64,000 nt of DNA from contig NC_058160.1 of the NCBI RefSeq assembly GCF_020080835.1, positions 26,151,152 to 26,215,151 of the forward strand. The letters are read 5' to 3'. The notes below the pieces were generated by a model. That model made no database searches, was not told where the DNA came from, and worked only from the letters and a program-made list of their open reading frames with translations. Below, in pieces: positions 36,886 to 49,897 of the stretch; within the stretch, counting starts at the first letter, position 1, and each line of letters opens with the position of its first letter. Position numbers and translations under genes: made by a program. Origin of the DNA: Cotesia glomerata (taxonomy: Eukaryota; Arthropoda; Insecta; Hymenoptera; Braconidae).

Positions 36886-38507
36886 ATTTTAAACATTATT
36901 TATAATTGAAAGAACATCTAAAAAAAACTCAATGCACCAATAACTCAAAATTAAATATCAAATAAATCCTCCCCTAAATTTCTCCCAATTAGTGTCAAAA
37001 AATAAAAAGTCAATCCCTTAATTCTCTCGATAAATAAATTCAATAAATAACAAAACTCTGCCACGAATGAACGGTAGTCAATCACATTTTGTAATTCAAA
37101 ACAAAAAGTTTAGCGGAGATTTATCCAGATTTGTAAATAACTCATACCAATACTCGACACATGTGTTTTATATACAACAGCAAACCAACAATGCAAACTC
37201 TTGACGTTATATACATAATTTAGTCATACACACAATACGTAGAGTAGGTGTAAGCTGTATATCGGTTTACAGTAGTTCCCTTCTCCATAGATCACACGGC
37301 GATGCCCCCGCTGCTGACTTGTTATTAAATTAATCCTTCGTTTAGCCAAATTGATGCATTGATATCACAGAGCACTCATAACTCACGCACCCTACCATAC
37401 TGTTGAAGCATCCCTTTCTCTCTTGCTCTTCCATATCCACCCTGCTCTCGAAACTCAACTCAATGTTTCCATACACTGGCATCATTGCGCTTAACTTGTT
37501 CCCCTCAAAACAACACGCCCTCTCCTATCGTATCAGCTATATGCGGTCCATTCTCTTACTCAATGTTCATTGGCGACTCCCGTCTGTCCACAAAAAGCAC
37601 CCCCGTATTATATTCTATCGGAAATTAAAAATAAATAGTGTTACTTTTTCATCAACACCATTTTATTTATGGCTCTGTTTAATAAAATTATCAATCTAAT
37701 CCTGTTTTCTGCTTGAGGACTTTTTACATCGTGAATCAGAGGCCACGTAAAAAGTATAAGATAAATCGGTTTGAAATTACTTGCTCCTCAACCACCCTTG
37801 TAGAACACATTACCGTCGACAGAGTGACCCAAGTGCGGTCTAGTCATGTGTCTCTCACTCTCAACCGCCTCCAACGCATTATCGGACAACTGAGGACAGC
37901 CACTGACCATTTGGACAAGATAAAGAGTTTAAGCTTGATCTCTGTACTCTATATTGCCGCAACTCTACGGAGACTTTTATACGTTTCATTTTATTTAAGG
38001 AGCTCCGATTAGTGCTCAAAAAAAGTTTCTGATTTAGAAGATAGAGTATTTGTAAGATTTATTAGTTTGATCAATTTATTATCAAGTTTAAGTATAGCTG
38101 AGAATTAATTAAAGATTTTTCATTAGTTGAACGAAAAATTTATGTTGATACTGATAATTATTGTGATAGTAATTGACTCATCAGTCATCATCATTCGTGA
38201 TGGGGTCTCATTAGATCATAACGCTCAATTATTTTCACTTTACTGACACAAAGCAAAGAAATGTATTTCTAAAAAAAGTGCCGTCTGTTATCCTTGGACG
38301 ATATCCAAGTCAAGCTGCACGATTTGCTATTCAATTTTCCAGCATGTCGTGGTCTATCTACTGATAGATTCAAGTGTGATGTGTATACATATATTGACAT
38401 CTAGTAGATGTTCTGATAAAAAAATTAACTTGATTCATAAGAGAAAATCTTGAACCAAAAAAGTTATTCTGGAGAAATTTAATAGGAAATTTTTTAAATA
38501 AAACCTA
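36886..38507. other. Gene desert segment
   Basis: No coding exon is supported. A relatively even stretch at about 37200-37620 and 37790-37990 could be regulatory. The rest is AT-rich. Confidence 0.35.
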
Positions 38508-38873
38508 CACGGAGAAAAAAATATTTTTAGAATAAGCATACGTATCGTTATTCTGACTATACGCCGTATAGTTATTTTTTTTAGAGATATACGCTGTATA
38601 GCCAATTCAGCTATACAGCGGATCATCAAAATGACGATCCATATCATTATTTTAGGGTTACATTTAGTTAATTCAACTTTACAGATCCTCACGTTAATGA
38701 AACAGTTGCCTGGTTTAACGAAACTACTTACATATCTTTACAAGAGCTATTCTCTGTATGCTTTTAAGTCAAACAAATGAATTCTTAAATCAGAAATCCG
38801 GATCGTTATTTTAAGGAAACGTCATTTGAGGATACGTTGGATAGTCATTTTAACAATATTTTTTTTTTCCGTG
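38508..38873. mobile_element. MITE with CACGGAGAAAAAA ends
   Basis: The left tip CACGGAGAAAAAAATATTTT pairs with the right tip AATATTTTTTTTTTCCGTG, and TA flanks both sides. Inside are short palindromes around TATACGCCGTATAG and GCTATACAGC. It is about 366 bp and non-coding. Confidence 0.75.
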
Positions 38874-40440
38874 TAGAAAATTTTATCAGTTTAGGAGAAT
38901 TGTGGCTTCCAGTGAAGAATTTGATTGAATTTCAAGATATTTTACTCTAGATTATAGAAATTTTGAATTTTTTAAGCTAAAAAATTAATTTAAAAACGAA
39001 AAATTTTTGAATTAATACAACAGTGCATATATCAACTGCATTGAGAGAAAGAAATGGTGTTGTCTAGGAACAGTGTCCAGATTTCTTGAAATGAACCATT
39101 CAAATTTATTAATTTTTACCTAAATAAAATTTGCACTGATCAATTTGCCCAATTCTTCAGACCAGAAAATGTAATTATTAAGAAAACATTTTCTTGTATC
39201 GAGAAATTTTTTTCCTCTCAGTCTAGATATCAGGCCATGATGCGGTATTTATATACTAATCACTCTAGAGTATAAACACATGGACATAGACACATATGCA
39301 GACAGAGAATGGAGTGTTGGGTCGAGCGGTACAGCTTATATATTATTATATTACACTAGACTGTAGATCAAGAATGTAAGGCATAGGATATTAGTGGAAG
39401 GGCTGGCCAGCAACCGTTGAGGGGGTGACGTGCTGGTGGACTATAATAACGTATAAAGTAATTAAGGACATCGGGCGACAGTGGTACGGGAAGAAGAGGA
39501 GCCCAAGCAGAGGAAGAAGAGGTACTAGCGGAGGTGAAATTCTATTCAAGGGACACCCAAACACAATGCAAGAGACAGGAGACAGGAGACAGCGCTCTCA
39601 GATATGGTTACGGTTACGGCACTCTTCGGTAAGGCGGGTGAAGCTGGTGGTGTTGGAAAACTGTGTGTTGTGTGCTTTGTGTGTGGGGTGAGCACACGCC
39701 GGCATGGCGGACAGGCTGGGGAATGCGACATTTACATAGTAATTAAATCGCGGGAGCAAGTGGGACCACTGGGGGAGATACTGCCGTTTCAACCCATTAC
39801 AGACGCATTAGATTGCGGTAAGCACTTGTTTATGGCCCCTCCCAGAGTTTCTATCCTAACCGAGCGCTTTACTACACTCGATTCCCGACCGCTTTCCAGT
39901 ACGCTTGCTAGTACACTCGCTTTCGCTTCATGATCATCATGCCATGGTGTACTGTCCAGACTATACACCTGATCTCTACTGTCATTCTTGTGTATTCCGT
40001 TTAGTCTCTCGTGTCTATTCTGACTGTTCAAACTTTAGGACTTATTTATAACTTTTAAGAGGCCCTAACTAGCAGAATTATCAAATTAAGGCTTATGATT
40101 TTTCTTATTTCTGTACTTGGGTACTTTTTTTGAGGTTTTACTTATCTTTGATGAACTACTCTGAATCATAATAGTCGTGAAGAGAATTCGTCATTAGATT
40201 CAAAACGATATCTTCTGAAAAAATATTTTTTCGTTGACATAAGCATATTTGATTATTCAATACTCTTTGTTCTAGAGAATCAAATTTTCAATTACTTTTC
40301 CAGCACTCTGTGTTTCTTGCTTACTCTATGTTCAAAATATAATTACAAGCTCTACTTTTAGAGTCAGAGAGCTTAAAAATTCAAGTCAAAGATAAATTTT
40401 TGAGTGAAAAATAAACAAAAACCAGAAAAAATTATTTTAT
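38874..40440. other. Gene desert segment with GC-richer island at 39.23-39.99 kb
   Basis: The island is among the least AT-rich stretches of the desert and is strongly purine-biased on the plus strand at 39480-39600. Several overlapping open frames occur on both strands there because stops are rare in such sequence; none resembles a known protein. It may be a promoter, enhancer or non-coding RNA exon. Flanks are AT-rich. Confidence 0.4.
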
Positions 40441-40845
40441 ATTTTGATATATCCATGTATGACCATATCAAAAAATTTATTAGATCTAACATGATTTGAT
40501 CTGTCGTTATAATAATCTTTGACATGTTCTAACAAGACGATATGCCAATACATAATTTTTAATCAAAGTCAGTGTTGAAAATCTCTAAGAGAGGGTGCAT
40601 GATCGGTTATTTATCTCCTTACAAAAGATTTAAGTATAAGGTATGAAGATCTAAAGTGAAAAACATTTTTTCATTTTTCTAAGAGACATATCGAATATTA
40701 GTTTTAAGTTTGATCAACTACCAAACCAATTTTTGTTCAATACGAAATGTTAATTGACGTACACGTTTTTTATAAGATATTTAAAATTAATAATGACAAT
40801 AGAAATTATTATTTATTCTTATATTTAGTCTAAAACGGTCATATA
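40441..40845. repeat. Dispersed repeat, family V (TGATATGGTCATA-type), copy 1
   Basis: It begins near TGATATATCCATGTATGACC and contains GTTGAAAATCTCTAAGAGAG, GCATGATCGG and TTTAAGTTTGATCAACTACC in an order repeated at 43561-43887. The TGATATGGTCATATATGACC palindrome and its variants mark its ends. Other pieces are at about 42700-42830, 45790-45970, 49670-49880 and 51390-51480. Non-coding. Confidence 0.6.
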
Positions 40846-41066
40846 CACTGATAAAAAAATTAACTTGACTCAAGAGCCAAAATCTTGAACCAAGAATACC
40901 ATTTTGAAGAAAATGATTTTCTTGAGTCAAGAGAATAAATTCTTAAGACAAGGAAAATTTATTTAAATCAAGAATAATTTTTTGACTCAAGAATATCATT
41001 TTCTTCAAAATGGTATTCTTGGTTCAACATTTTGGCTTTTGACTCAAGTTAATTTTTTTATCAGTG
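40846..41066. mobile_element. Near-perfect palindromic MITE, CACTGATAAAAAA ends
   Basis: The left arm CACTGATAAAAAAATTAACT and right arm AGTTAATTTTTTTATCAGTG are inverted and flanked by TA. The fold runs through the whole 221 bp: GAACCAAGAATACCATTTTG on the left answers CAAAATGGTATTCTTGGTTC on the right. Degenerate relatives with the tgattcaagaga phrase occur at about 48.5, 52.2, 53.8, 59.5 and 63.4 kb. Confidence 0.82.
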
Positions 41067-42700
41067 TATGAAAAGACACACCCATATAAGGCCAGATCAA
41101 AAAATTTTCACGAAAAGCTTCAAGGATAACTTGTAACCTAAATTATTTTCTAGATTTCCAATTTTCAAAATTTTACTTATCCGTCCAGCTAATTTTACTC
41201 CGAGTAGATTGAACATAAAAAATCCCTCCCTCTCCCCTAAAAACTTTTAACAAGTGGAATAATTTTCATTGAGAAATAATTTTGTTGGTAAATCTGTAAG
41301 ATTGTTACTTTTAATCAACACATCGACTAACTTGTCTAATCTAATTTAAACGCGGGCAAGAGTCGAGAGTATAGTCCCACCTTCTCCTGAGTAAATTACG
41401 TATATGTCGCCCATACTCACACACTCATTGCTTGCATACACACTTATTTCTTATATCTCCATCCATTATATAGGTAAAACAAATGGCCGAGTATACATAC
41501 AGTGGTAGAGGAGCCGCGGGGTGGTTTGCGGACTCTAGTTTCTGAGTAGAAAGCTCGTCGGGGTTTCGAGCGTAGGTATAAGTGCCTCCCGGAGAATGAG
41601 AGCGAGCCGGGTATGGGTGTGGAGGCACCAATGGAGTGAAATGAAGAGATAGGGAAGAATAAGAGAGACTAGGAACGCGGGGTCGAAAGCCCGAAATGAA
41701 GTGAGATCGCGAATGAAGAGAATAGAAGGGAATTGGAGTTTCTGGATGGCGAGTCCTGGGATAGGATAGGAGGACTAATACCAAGGAATCGGCGAGCAGA
41801 GACGAGATGGGGATGAGAGCACCACCGTGTACCAGAGATGTAGAGATGTTGAGAATAAAATAGGATTGGAGCTGTGTAGAGGGGATGCGAAAGTGAGTGG
41901 ATAGGAGTTCCGGGGTTGTGTAAGGCAACTTCATGCACGTATACAGTTAAGAGTAAAGAGTATGCTTCGTAGAAATCGTCGTGTAACGTACGAAATTGAG
42001 TGCTGAATCCGGGATTACATCGGCGACTGCTATGCTATACTTCCTCGTACTCTACTTGCTCGAAATGAGAGAGTGAGAAATGGAATGATGCCGGGACATG
42101 GGCGAAGATCTTGGTTAAACGACTCCTGTCTTTGTCTTTTACTCTGATATCTTCTCATACCCTCACCCTCACTTCATACAGATATATAGAGGTAGAGGGT
42201 GAATAGAAGAGCAGCAGCCATTCTATGGAGATGGAGAAGAGACTGCGCGCCTTTACCACCTCGCGAATTTCTCATCTCTCTCTCATGTATGTCTTCATGA
42301 TATGTGTGGTCTCAATTGTTAGATTTCTTTTTGTGTTCTATCCCGTGGATAACACTGCTGTTTTATTTTTCTTGTTTCTATCTTTTAGCCGGTACGCGTA
42401 CGCCCCACCGAAAATGTCGCCGCCAGCACACTACTCTCACTCTTACTACTCTTACTATACACCAGACACTCTTGAATAATATCGCGGGAAACGGAAACAA
42501 AAGTTTCTTCTTATTTTATTCTATACTAACCTAAAGTGTCTCTCAATTTGTAAGTGACGCATAAATCTGTCTATTCGTTTTCCCGTTGACTTCTATTCCT
42601 TGCTTTTAACATTTATTTTATTACCGTCCCCTCGGGATATTGTATTTTATAAACTATATTATATCTATTCACTCCATGGTTATTTTTCGAAAAATAAGAC
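41067..42700. other. Gene desert segment with purine-biased island at 41.35-42.62 kb
   Basis: Strand-asymmetric GA-rich DNA (for example GGATGGCGAGTCC and GGGATGAGAGC) gives long stop-free frames on both strands (such as 41425-41934 minus), but their translations are low in structure and match no family. The 42.4 kb part has CCGGTACGCGTACGCC. I interpret it as non-coding or an unrecognised transcript. Confidence 0.4.
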
Positions 42701-43560
42701 GGAAAAAAATTTTCTGATATGGTCATTTATGGTCTGGTATGTCCATATATAGTTGTTTACATGTAAACATGTCCTGATATGAAATTATAGGGCATATTAT
42801 CAAAATTGACTACATCAGAAAATATATGGCTTTAAATGACGTGATATTCCCTTCCTATTTATCTATACTATTTGATTAAATTTTTTTTTATTTCCTAATC
42901 GACTTCTGAGGTTCAAAAGTTTGAAATTTTGATGTTAGGATTGAAATTATTGCGATATAAAAATTGAACACTGTGTTTAATTTTGAACAATTAGTATATA
43001 CTTGAAGCTTCTAAGCGAATAAAAAATGTGTTTATAATAAGCGATGAAGAGAAAATAAAAAGTAAAATAATGGGTAAGCTGGTATGTTGATGCTTTTCCC
43101 GGGGTGTTGTTGTTTTCTGGCGACACCATTTACATTTTTATTAAAAAACATTCGCAAGTCTCCAAGTGTAGCGTCTCCCGGCGTAGCAGCCACGACGGCT
43201 AAAGAGATAACGGATGCGAGATGACGGAACATTCAATTATCTTGGTAATCCTACAATTATAGCCAACGGATTTACTAGACTACTATAGTGAAGAGTGTGT
43301 ATAAGCGGAGCCCGAGAAGGACAAGAGATACCCGATGGAATTCGCAGAACAGTCGCAAGCTCAAGGCTAATGTTTCACCCCAGCTTACAGCTCACGGCTT
43401 ACGGCTTCCTTTCTCACTCTTTCGCTCACAGATTTGTCAGCAGTATTAATCATTAAGTCATAACTTGTACATGGCTGATGTAATTTAATAAATCCGCTTG
43501 TATGTTTGTGTATAACAAAAATTAGTGTCGATCAATACAAGAATTTTTTACTGATTTAAC
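42701..43560. other. Repeat family V fragment and AT-rich DNA
   Basis: At 42715-42830 there are TGATATGGTCATTTATGGTC and GTTTACATGTAAAC, a family V end. The remainder has a balanced stretch at 43080-43230 and 43260-43440. No gene is supported. Confidence 0.4.
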
Positions 43561-44187
43561 AAATTTAAATCATTCCGTGGAAAAATTTTGTCTGACCATT
43601 TATGATTTTTTAATAAAAGGTAGTGTTGAAAATATTTAATAGAGGGCGTATGATCGCTCAATCGTCTTCTTATGAGGGTTTATTTTTTTTAGAGAGCTTT
43701 GATTTATTATTAGTTTTTGGTTTAATCAATTAATAAACGAGTTTTCGTCTAATATTACATCATAATTGACATACTTATTTTTCAAAAACTATATAATTTA
43801 TTTTTTACTTTCATATCTAGTCTGATATGGTCATACATATTAATATCAACTAATATTAAGCCATATCAGGTCTTATATAGTTTGGTACACGGAAAAAAGA
43901 AAACTTGAAAAATTACAGTATAAAAAGTAAAATCGGTCCCGTCGTAATCAAAACTAGAAAAATTACAGTTTGAAATAACATTTTTCTAAATTCAATTTTT
44001 TAATTTAATATTCAGAGCTTTCAATGTAAATATTGCATTCTACAATGTAATTCTTATAAAATCTGTAATAATTACAATCTGAAACTGTAATTTTTTCAGT
44101 TTTCATCACGAAGCGCCACGTTGCATTATATACTGTAATTTCTCGAGTTTTCTTTTTTCCGTGTATGAAAATTGGCCATATCAGAAA
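43561..44187. repeat. Dispersed repeat, family V, copy 2, with nested MITE
   Basis: It shares GTTGAAAATATTTAATAGAG, CGTATGATCG and the AGTCTGATATGGTCATACAT end with 40441-40845. The copy is interrupted at 43888-44163 by a CACGGAAAAAAG-ended MITE; the flanks rejoin as a family V end (GCCATATCAG). Confidence 0.6.
43888..44163. mobile_element. MITE with CACGGAAAAAAG ends
   Basis: The left tip CACGGAAAAAAGAAAACTTG and right tip GAGTTTTCTTTTTTCCGTG are inverted and flanked by TA. A second pair, AATTACAGTATAAAAAG against ATATACTGTAATT, lies inside. It is the same style as 38508-38873 and 50252-51110. Confidence 0.78.
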
Positions 44188-44206
44188 ATTATTCCACATA
44201 AAATAT

Positions 44207-44270
44207 AAGGTAAAAGCCCCAATAGATGATCATATACTGGTACATGATCATCTATTGGGGCTTTTACCTT
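44207..44270. repeat. Perfect 26-bp-arm hairpin
   Basis: The left arm (44207-44232) begins AAGGTAAAAGCCCCAATAG; the right arm (44245-44270) is its exact reverse complement; the loop is 12 bases. The AAGGTAAAAG tip matches the MITEs at 6101 and 19118, so it is probably a minimal MITE. A hairpin RNA cannot be excluded. Confidence 0.8.
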
Positions 44271-47200
44271 AGATGTTAAATTTCAATTTTACAAAATTTG
44301 CTATTTCATAATCACTATAAATAAATATAAATGATTTAATGTTTTGACGTATAAATTAGATTTTGCGTTGTTTATAATGAAAATGAATTGAAGGGGTTAA
44401 TTTATTTAGTGAGATAATTTAGTGAAGCATCACTGGGATTTATCCTGTTCTGTCGAACGGATCGAATCAAATGATTGGTGTTATCAGAAATATGATATAC
44501 ATACGCGGTCGTGCACAAAACGGACGGTTTATCTATTGATCAACATTTTAATTCTCTTCAAGTCTCAATTGTATCTGATAAAATGTATACACACGAGTGT
44601 GTGTTCCAATTTCACGGCGTGTCATATTTTGATTTGTACATATCTGAATGATAAGAGATAAATAACTAATTTATTGATTCCTGTATTTTTTTTATTATTA
44701 TCTCCTGTGTAAAATTTAACTCTAAGTTTAGATTGAAAACATCGGGGTAGTAAATACAAATATGGATTGCATTGTTATCAGAATCCATTTTTTAAGGAAA
44801 AATTCATTTTATTTTTTAATAGTTATTTTTTATTTAATTTATGTGGTTAGTTATTATTGAATACAATCTAAATATTTATATCCTAGCAAATTTGTAATCA
44901 AAATTTTTATTGATTAATTAACACAACTAACTTGAATTAAATTTTTAACTGAATTTAATTTTTCATCAACGTAAAAAATGAAATAAAATAAAAATTTAAA
45001 AGGGCGGTTTGCTTATTGGATATTGTTACCCGTCAGGATGTTATCGGAACGCCCAAATGTTATTGTCGGCAAAGCACACGGATTATTAATGCTCAGTCGA
45101 CAAGTCGTAAAGGGCGGTACTGTGAGTGAGAGTAGAGAAAAAAAATGAAGAATAAAGTATAAAAAGTAAGCGGATGATAATGCTGGGTGAATTATAGCTG
45201 CTGGAGTATTAAGCCGCGCGGGCGCATTTGCAACGACGTGACAGCCCAGGGCCCAGGCACCAAGCCAGAGCACGAGCTAAGTAAAGCCAAGTAAGGGAGC
45301 AAGTTAGTTAAAAAAAATGAAAGAAAAAAATATAATAATAAAAATGAATATGAAAAACTAAAGAAGAAAAAAACGAAGCCACTAGGGGTAGCCAAGAGAC
45401 GTTTATTAAATTAGTAGTCCGTTACCTAATGCTAAACGCTTTCTTTTTAATAATTTTCTCCTATATACATATAATCATAATCATAATATTATATATCTTT
45501 TATCTCGACGCTGGTTTACTTGATGGAATAATCCATTTGTTTTATTCAATTCAAAGTAGGCTTTACATTTTTTTATCACTTTTTTCGATTTATAAATAAT
45601 GAATTTATGGTGAAAACGATATGTTCTACATTATAATCGTCTTGATTTTGCTAAGGACTTTATATAATGTGTCTTCTTGAATGTTAATTTTGGATCATGA
45701 GGGAGAAAAAGAATTGATTATTGTGTAATCTAAAAAAAACTCCGAAAAAATATTCACTTTTTGCGATTTCTTACATACCTATAATTAATTCTCATACATG
45801 GCCGTATTAGGCTATGTATAAGAATGAAAAAATTATTTATCATAATTTTTTCTAGAAATATGTACATTCTTTAACATGTTTTGGTAATTCAAAACTATTT
45901 AAGAAGTTGATTAAACTTTAAACTAATTTCAGATAAGCTCCTTATGAGAGTAAAAAAATCATTTTCACATTATAACTTAAGGTAGTTATGAAAGCAATAT
46001 TTTAAGAAATCCTCGAAACTTTGAATATAAGTCATTAAATACATAATACATATGCTGTTAAAATTTGAAGACGATTTACCGCACCTAACTTGAGATAATT
46101 GCAATTGAAAATTACATTTTTGTACATGTAACATAGGAGAAGCGTGGGAAAATGACAGTATTTTGAATTTTTTCCATCGAAGGAATTTCACGACTTTATC
46201 GAAAAACTAGTAGATTGAAGAATATGATACTTCGAACAATTAAAAAAAAAATGAAAATTATTTACCGTGTAGTTTTCGAGATTAATTAAAATAAATTTCA
46301 CTTTTAGAGGATTATTTTTAGGAGAGGGGGTACGAAAAACAGCCGCTAGTCACCGAAACCGTAGTGTGTGTGTATATGTATAGAGAATATAGTAGTGACG
46401 CGGAGGTACTACCGTAATATCTTAAACTTAACTTTCTTGCGATGAGAAGATTCAGCGGCCATGCGCCACCTGTCGGATGATTTCAATACTACATTTAATC
46501 GAAAAATTATAAATAAGCATATTCCATAAAATTGTCTCCGGAAATGTAAAGCTAAATGTTTTGAGAACATTCTAGGATATATTTTCTTGAGTTGAATTAC
46601 GTGTCATGAGGAAGGCAAAATATTATTGATTTACGAACCTGCAAAATCTACAAAAAATATTGATTTTCTTATATTTTTTCAATGTAAATTTTGCTGTAAA
46701 GTTTTCACAAAAGAAAGAGTAGGAACTATACAGATTTATATTATGAATTAGTATTAGTATTCATTATAATAATCAAATCCTTATATAAGCAGCATTAAAC
46801 GTATTCGACAACTCTTAGCGTGATATGAAAAGCCTATTTAATTTTAGGTTAGCCTCAGCCACAAAATGGTTAACCGACATACGGTGGATAGGATATGATG
46901 CAAATCAGTGTATCAGCCTCGTATCACGTCCATATGTCTCCCGAACAGTTTCAACTTATTGGCTGGTTGTATTCCTCCAAGTTAACAAACTTCTTTAGCT
47001 CTTTTAACTGGCATTTCGATTTAACTACATATGTGGCTTTAGAACGGATTAAGAGCGTTGTGGAGCCGCAAAGGGGCTCTTATTTAAGCCCCTACCCCCT
47101 ACTCGGTTTCCACCCTTTATTATTTATTCTAAATATATTCTATGTGCTGTTTGTGCGACAAACTGTGCTTGTATATTTAATACTACAATGTATTTAAACA

Positions 47201-49670
47201 ATGCAATATAATATAATATAAGTAAAATACATTCATAGTTTAATATAAAGGTACAAAAATATTTAGTATAAGGTTATCTTCAAAATTTTATAAACCTGGT
47301 TCAAAAGTAAAAATTTTTTTAAATTTTGACTTAAAATTTAATTTATTTTTATGAGAAATAATTAACAAAATAATAATAATATTTAATTTACATAATCGTG
47401 AATATTATTAACTTTTATTGATGATAAATTGACAAATTTACATTTGATAAATGGTTAACATAAAAACTAAAATTTCAAACTATAAATATAAAATCTAACT
47501 TTGTAATTCCATTGAAAAGTTCCTCATTCTTTATCGGATTTACTGGTGTAAAGAAAATCGGCTCAAACATATAAAGTGGCGAAAAATTTACCTGAAAGAT
47601 CTCTTCAAAGTATAGACTATTTAACAATAAACCAATCCATATTCTATATTCTATCCCTCGTATGTAAGTATATACTATATGTATATACATATAGAGGCCA
47701 TTGTCATTCACTTTCTTTATAATCTCCTGACATATCCTGTGACGTTGGTCATTTCAGGTCGAAAAGAAATAAAAAAAAGTCACAGTGGTGTATTGTGTGC
47801 GAAAAACTGTACCTTTCTACTAGGATAGCATATAGAGCGTACCCCTGAGTTTTCAAGCGTGCCTACACAAATCTGTCGGGGCATTACAATAGAATTTACC
47901 GTCAAATTAGCCGGCACAGGTCAACTGTATGGGCGTCCTTGTATGTGTCGGTGCAGTCTAGTGAGCTTACTGGATGACTTTTGATGCTCAGCCACGTATT
48001 TCGCCCCGCTGGATATGCTATAATAATGATGGTAACAATAACAAGGTATAATAGGGGAGTATTATACTAATAAAATAAAATAAAATAAAATATATACATT
48101 GGGAATAAAGTACAGTAGCTACTCATTCACTCACTCACCTTTATTGCCGTTTTCATCCGTTTCTTTGTTATACATAAATATATATTATAATAATAACCAT
48201 CGATCGGTCTTAATGTGTCTTGCTTAAAGTTTAACATTAGGTACCAAGACATTTTATTAGTTTATCAAATCCGTATATTCTTCTGTGATGTATACTTGGG
48301 AGTAAAATATAGTATTTGAGCATTTCAATCAATTAAACTTTTTTTTCTTAACATAAATTTGACACTACAATTGTTGAATATTTTAAACTCAATTTTATTT
48401 AGAAAAAATTAAAACTTCAATTTTATAGAATAAATTTCAATGACCGGGATTTGAACCTTGATCTTCAAGATATCATTGAATTTTTAAAATTGTATGAGCC
48501 AAGTGAAATTTTTTTACGAACTTTTATTATGTAATTTAATTGTTATAAAAATCTAAAAAATTGTCGTAAATTTTCTGCTTGATTCAAGATATAATCTAAT
48601 TCTTTAAAATTATTTTCTTGTTATAAAATTTTTTTATCCGTTTCATTGTAATAGAACATAATATCGACGCTCTAATTAGCAAATGGTCTAACTCCATTTT
48701 AGATAATCTTCCATTTGTACGAAAAAAAACAATTAGTTTAAAATTTATTATCACTTTAAAAAACCATTCAATACCATTAATATCTAATGGAAGTATAATA
48801 TTTTTTTTTTTTTGATCATTCAAATAATTTATAATTGGACTATTGCTACATTAAAATGTTAAAAAATCACCCTCTAAAAAATAAGAAGTTAGACCAATTG
48901 CTAATCAGACCGTCGATATTAAAAATTACAAAAAAAAAATATTAAATAAACCACAAATAATTTAGAGCATATGATTTGTGTAAAATTGATCACAAGCTTC
49001 CAAAACATGTATTACATGAATTGTACATGTTTAATATTGATGAATTGATAAATGAAAATATAAGATACCGGGAGTAACAAATACAGCAGTCGAATCAATA
49101 TGATCGAGAAAATGAGTAGAAGACTAGGGACGTGCGGTATCGCCAGCTTGTAGAGATTAGTAGCATCTGCCAGCAGTGCGTTGGTACCCGTACCCGTAAA
49201 CTATTTTTCTGTTGTATATTACATTAGATTAGACTATCCATATATGTATGTACGATTTTTTTAACAAAGTGTAGGTATTAGAGTGACAGATAAGTGATCG
49301 AATAGACGGATTTTTAAAATATCAACCACAATAATGATGTCGGCTTTCCGCGCACGTACTTGTCCGATCGATCATCGACTGGTTATTATTTAAGCCACAC
49401 TGTGACGTCATTAATATCTCGTTAGGTTACACGAGAACAATCTACACACATATACATATCGAGATAAATCTCTGGGTGTGTATGACAGTGACAATGTCAT
49501 GTGTGCGTCCATCCATCAACGTGTCTTATTATTTTCCCACAGTTTTTCGTTACCTAACTTTTATTATTATTACACTTTTATTCATGTTATGCATTTGCTT
49601 GTTAGTCAACTGCTTTGTTAACAATTTCATGGATAATTTTCTGTTAAGAATTTCAAATTCTTATTGCAAC
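44271..49670. other. Gene desert segment with several islands
   Basis: No coding exon is supported. Less AT-rich islands are at about 45000-45420, 46330-46500 (with GCGCCACCTGTCGGA at 46462-46476, CTCF-like), 47040-47110, 47740-48010 and 49090-49540. A family V piece lies at 45790-45970 and degenerate tgattcaaga MITE traces at 48540-48850. The rest is AT-rich. Confidence 0.4.
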
Positions 49671-49880
49671 CCGTAAAAAATTTTTTGACATGGTCAATTT
49701 TTATATATAATCTGATTTGGTCATATATGACCACATCAGGCTAAGTATGAAAAAAAAAAAATAATTTATTGTAACTTTCACATTTTTCAAAAACGTGTTT
49801 TTGAATTGACACATGAAATTGAAAATAAATTGGTTTATTACTTGGTTAAACTTTTAATACAACTTTTGATTGAATGAAAG
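49671..49880. repeat. Dispersed repeat, family V, copy 3 (partial)
   Basis: TTTTTTGACATGGTCAATTT, then TGATTTGGTCATATATGACC and a CACATCAG end are followed by an AT-rich body with TTGATTGAATGAAAGAG. It directly precedes a Helitron. Confidence 0.5.
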
Positions 49881-49897
49881 AGATAATAGACACATAA

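Noticed and set aside
41425..41934. Long minus-strand open frame (169 codons) in a purine-rich island
   Set aside because: Stop codons are rare there because of strand-biased composition; overlapping frames are equally open, no splice context and no family resemblance.
48440..48510. tRNA-like T-arm (GGTTCAAATCCCGGTCA on minus)
   Set aside because: The stem does not pair properly and there is no D-arm or anticodon stem upstream.
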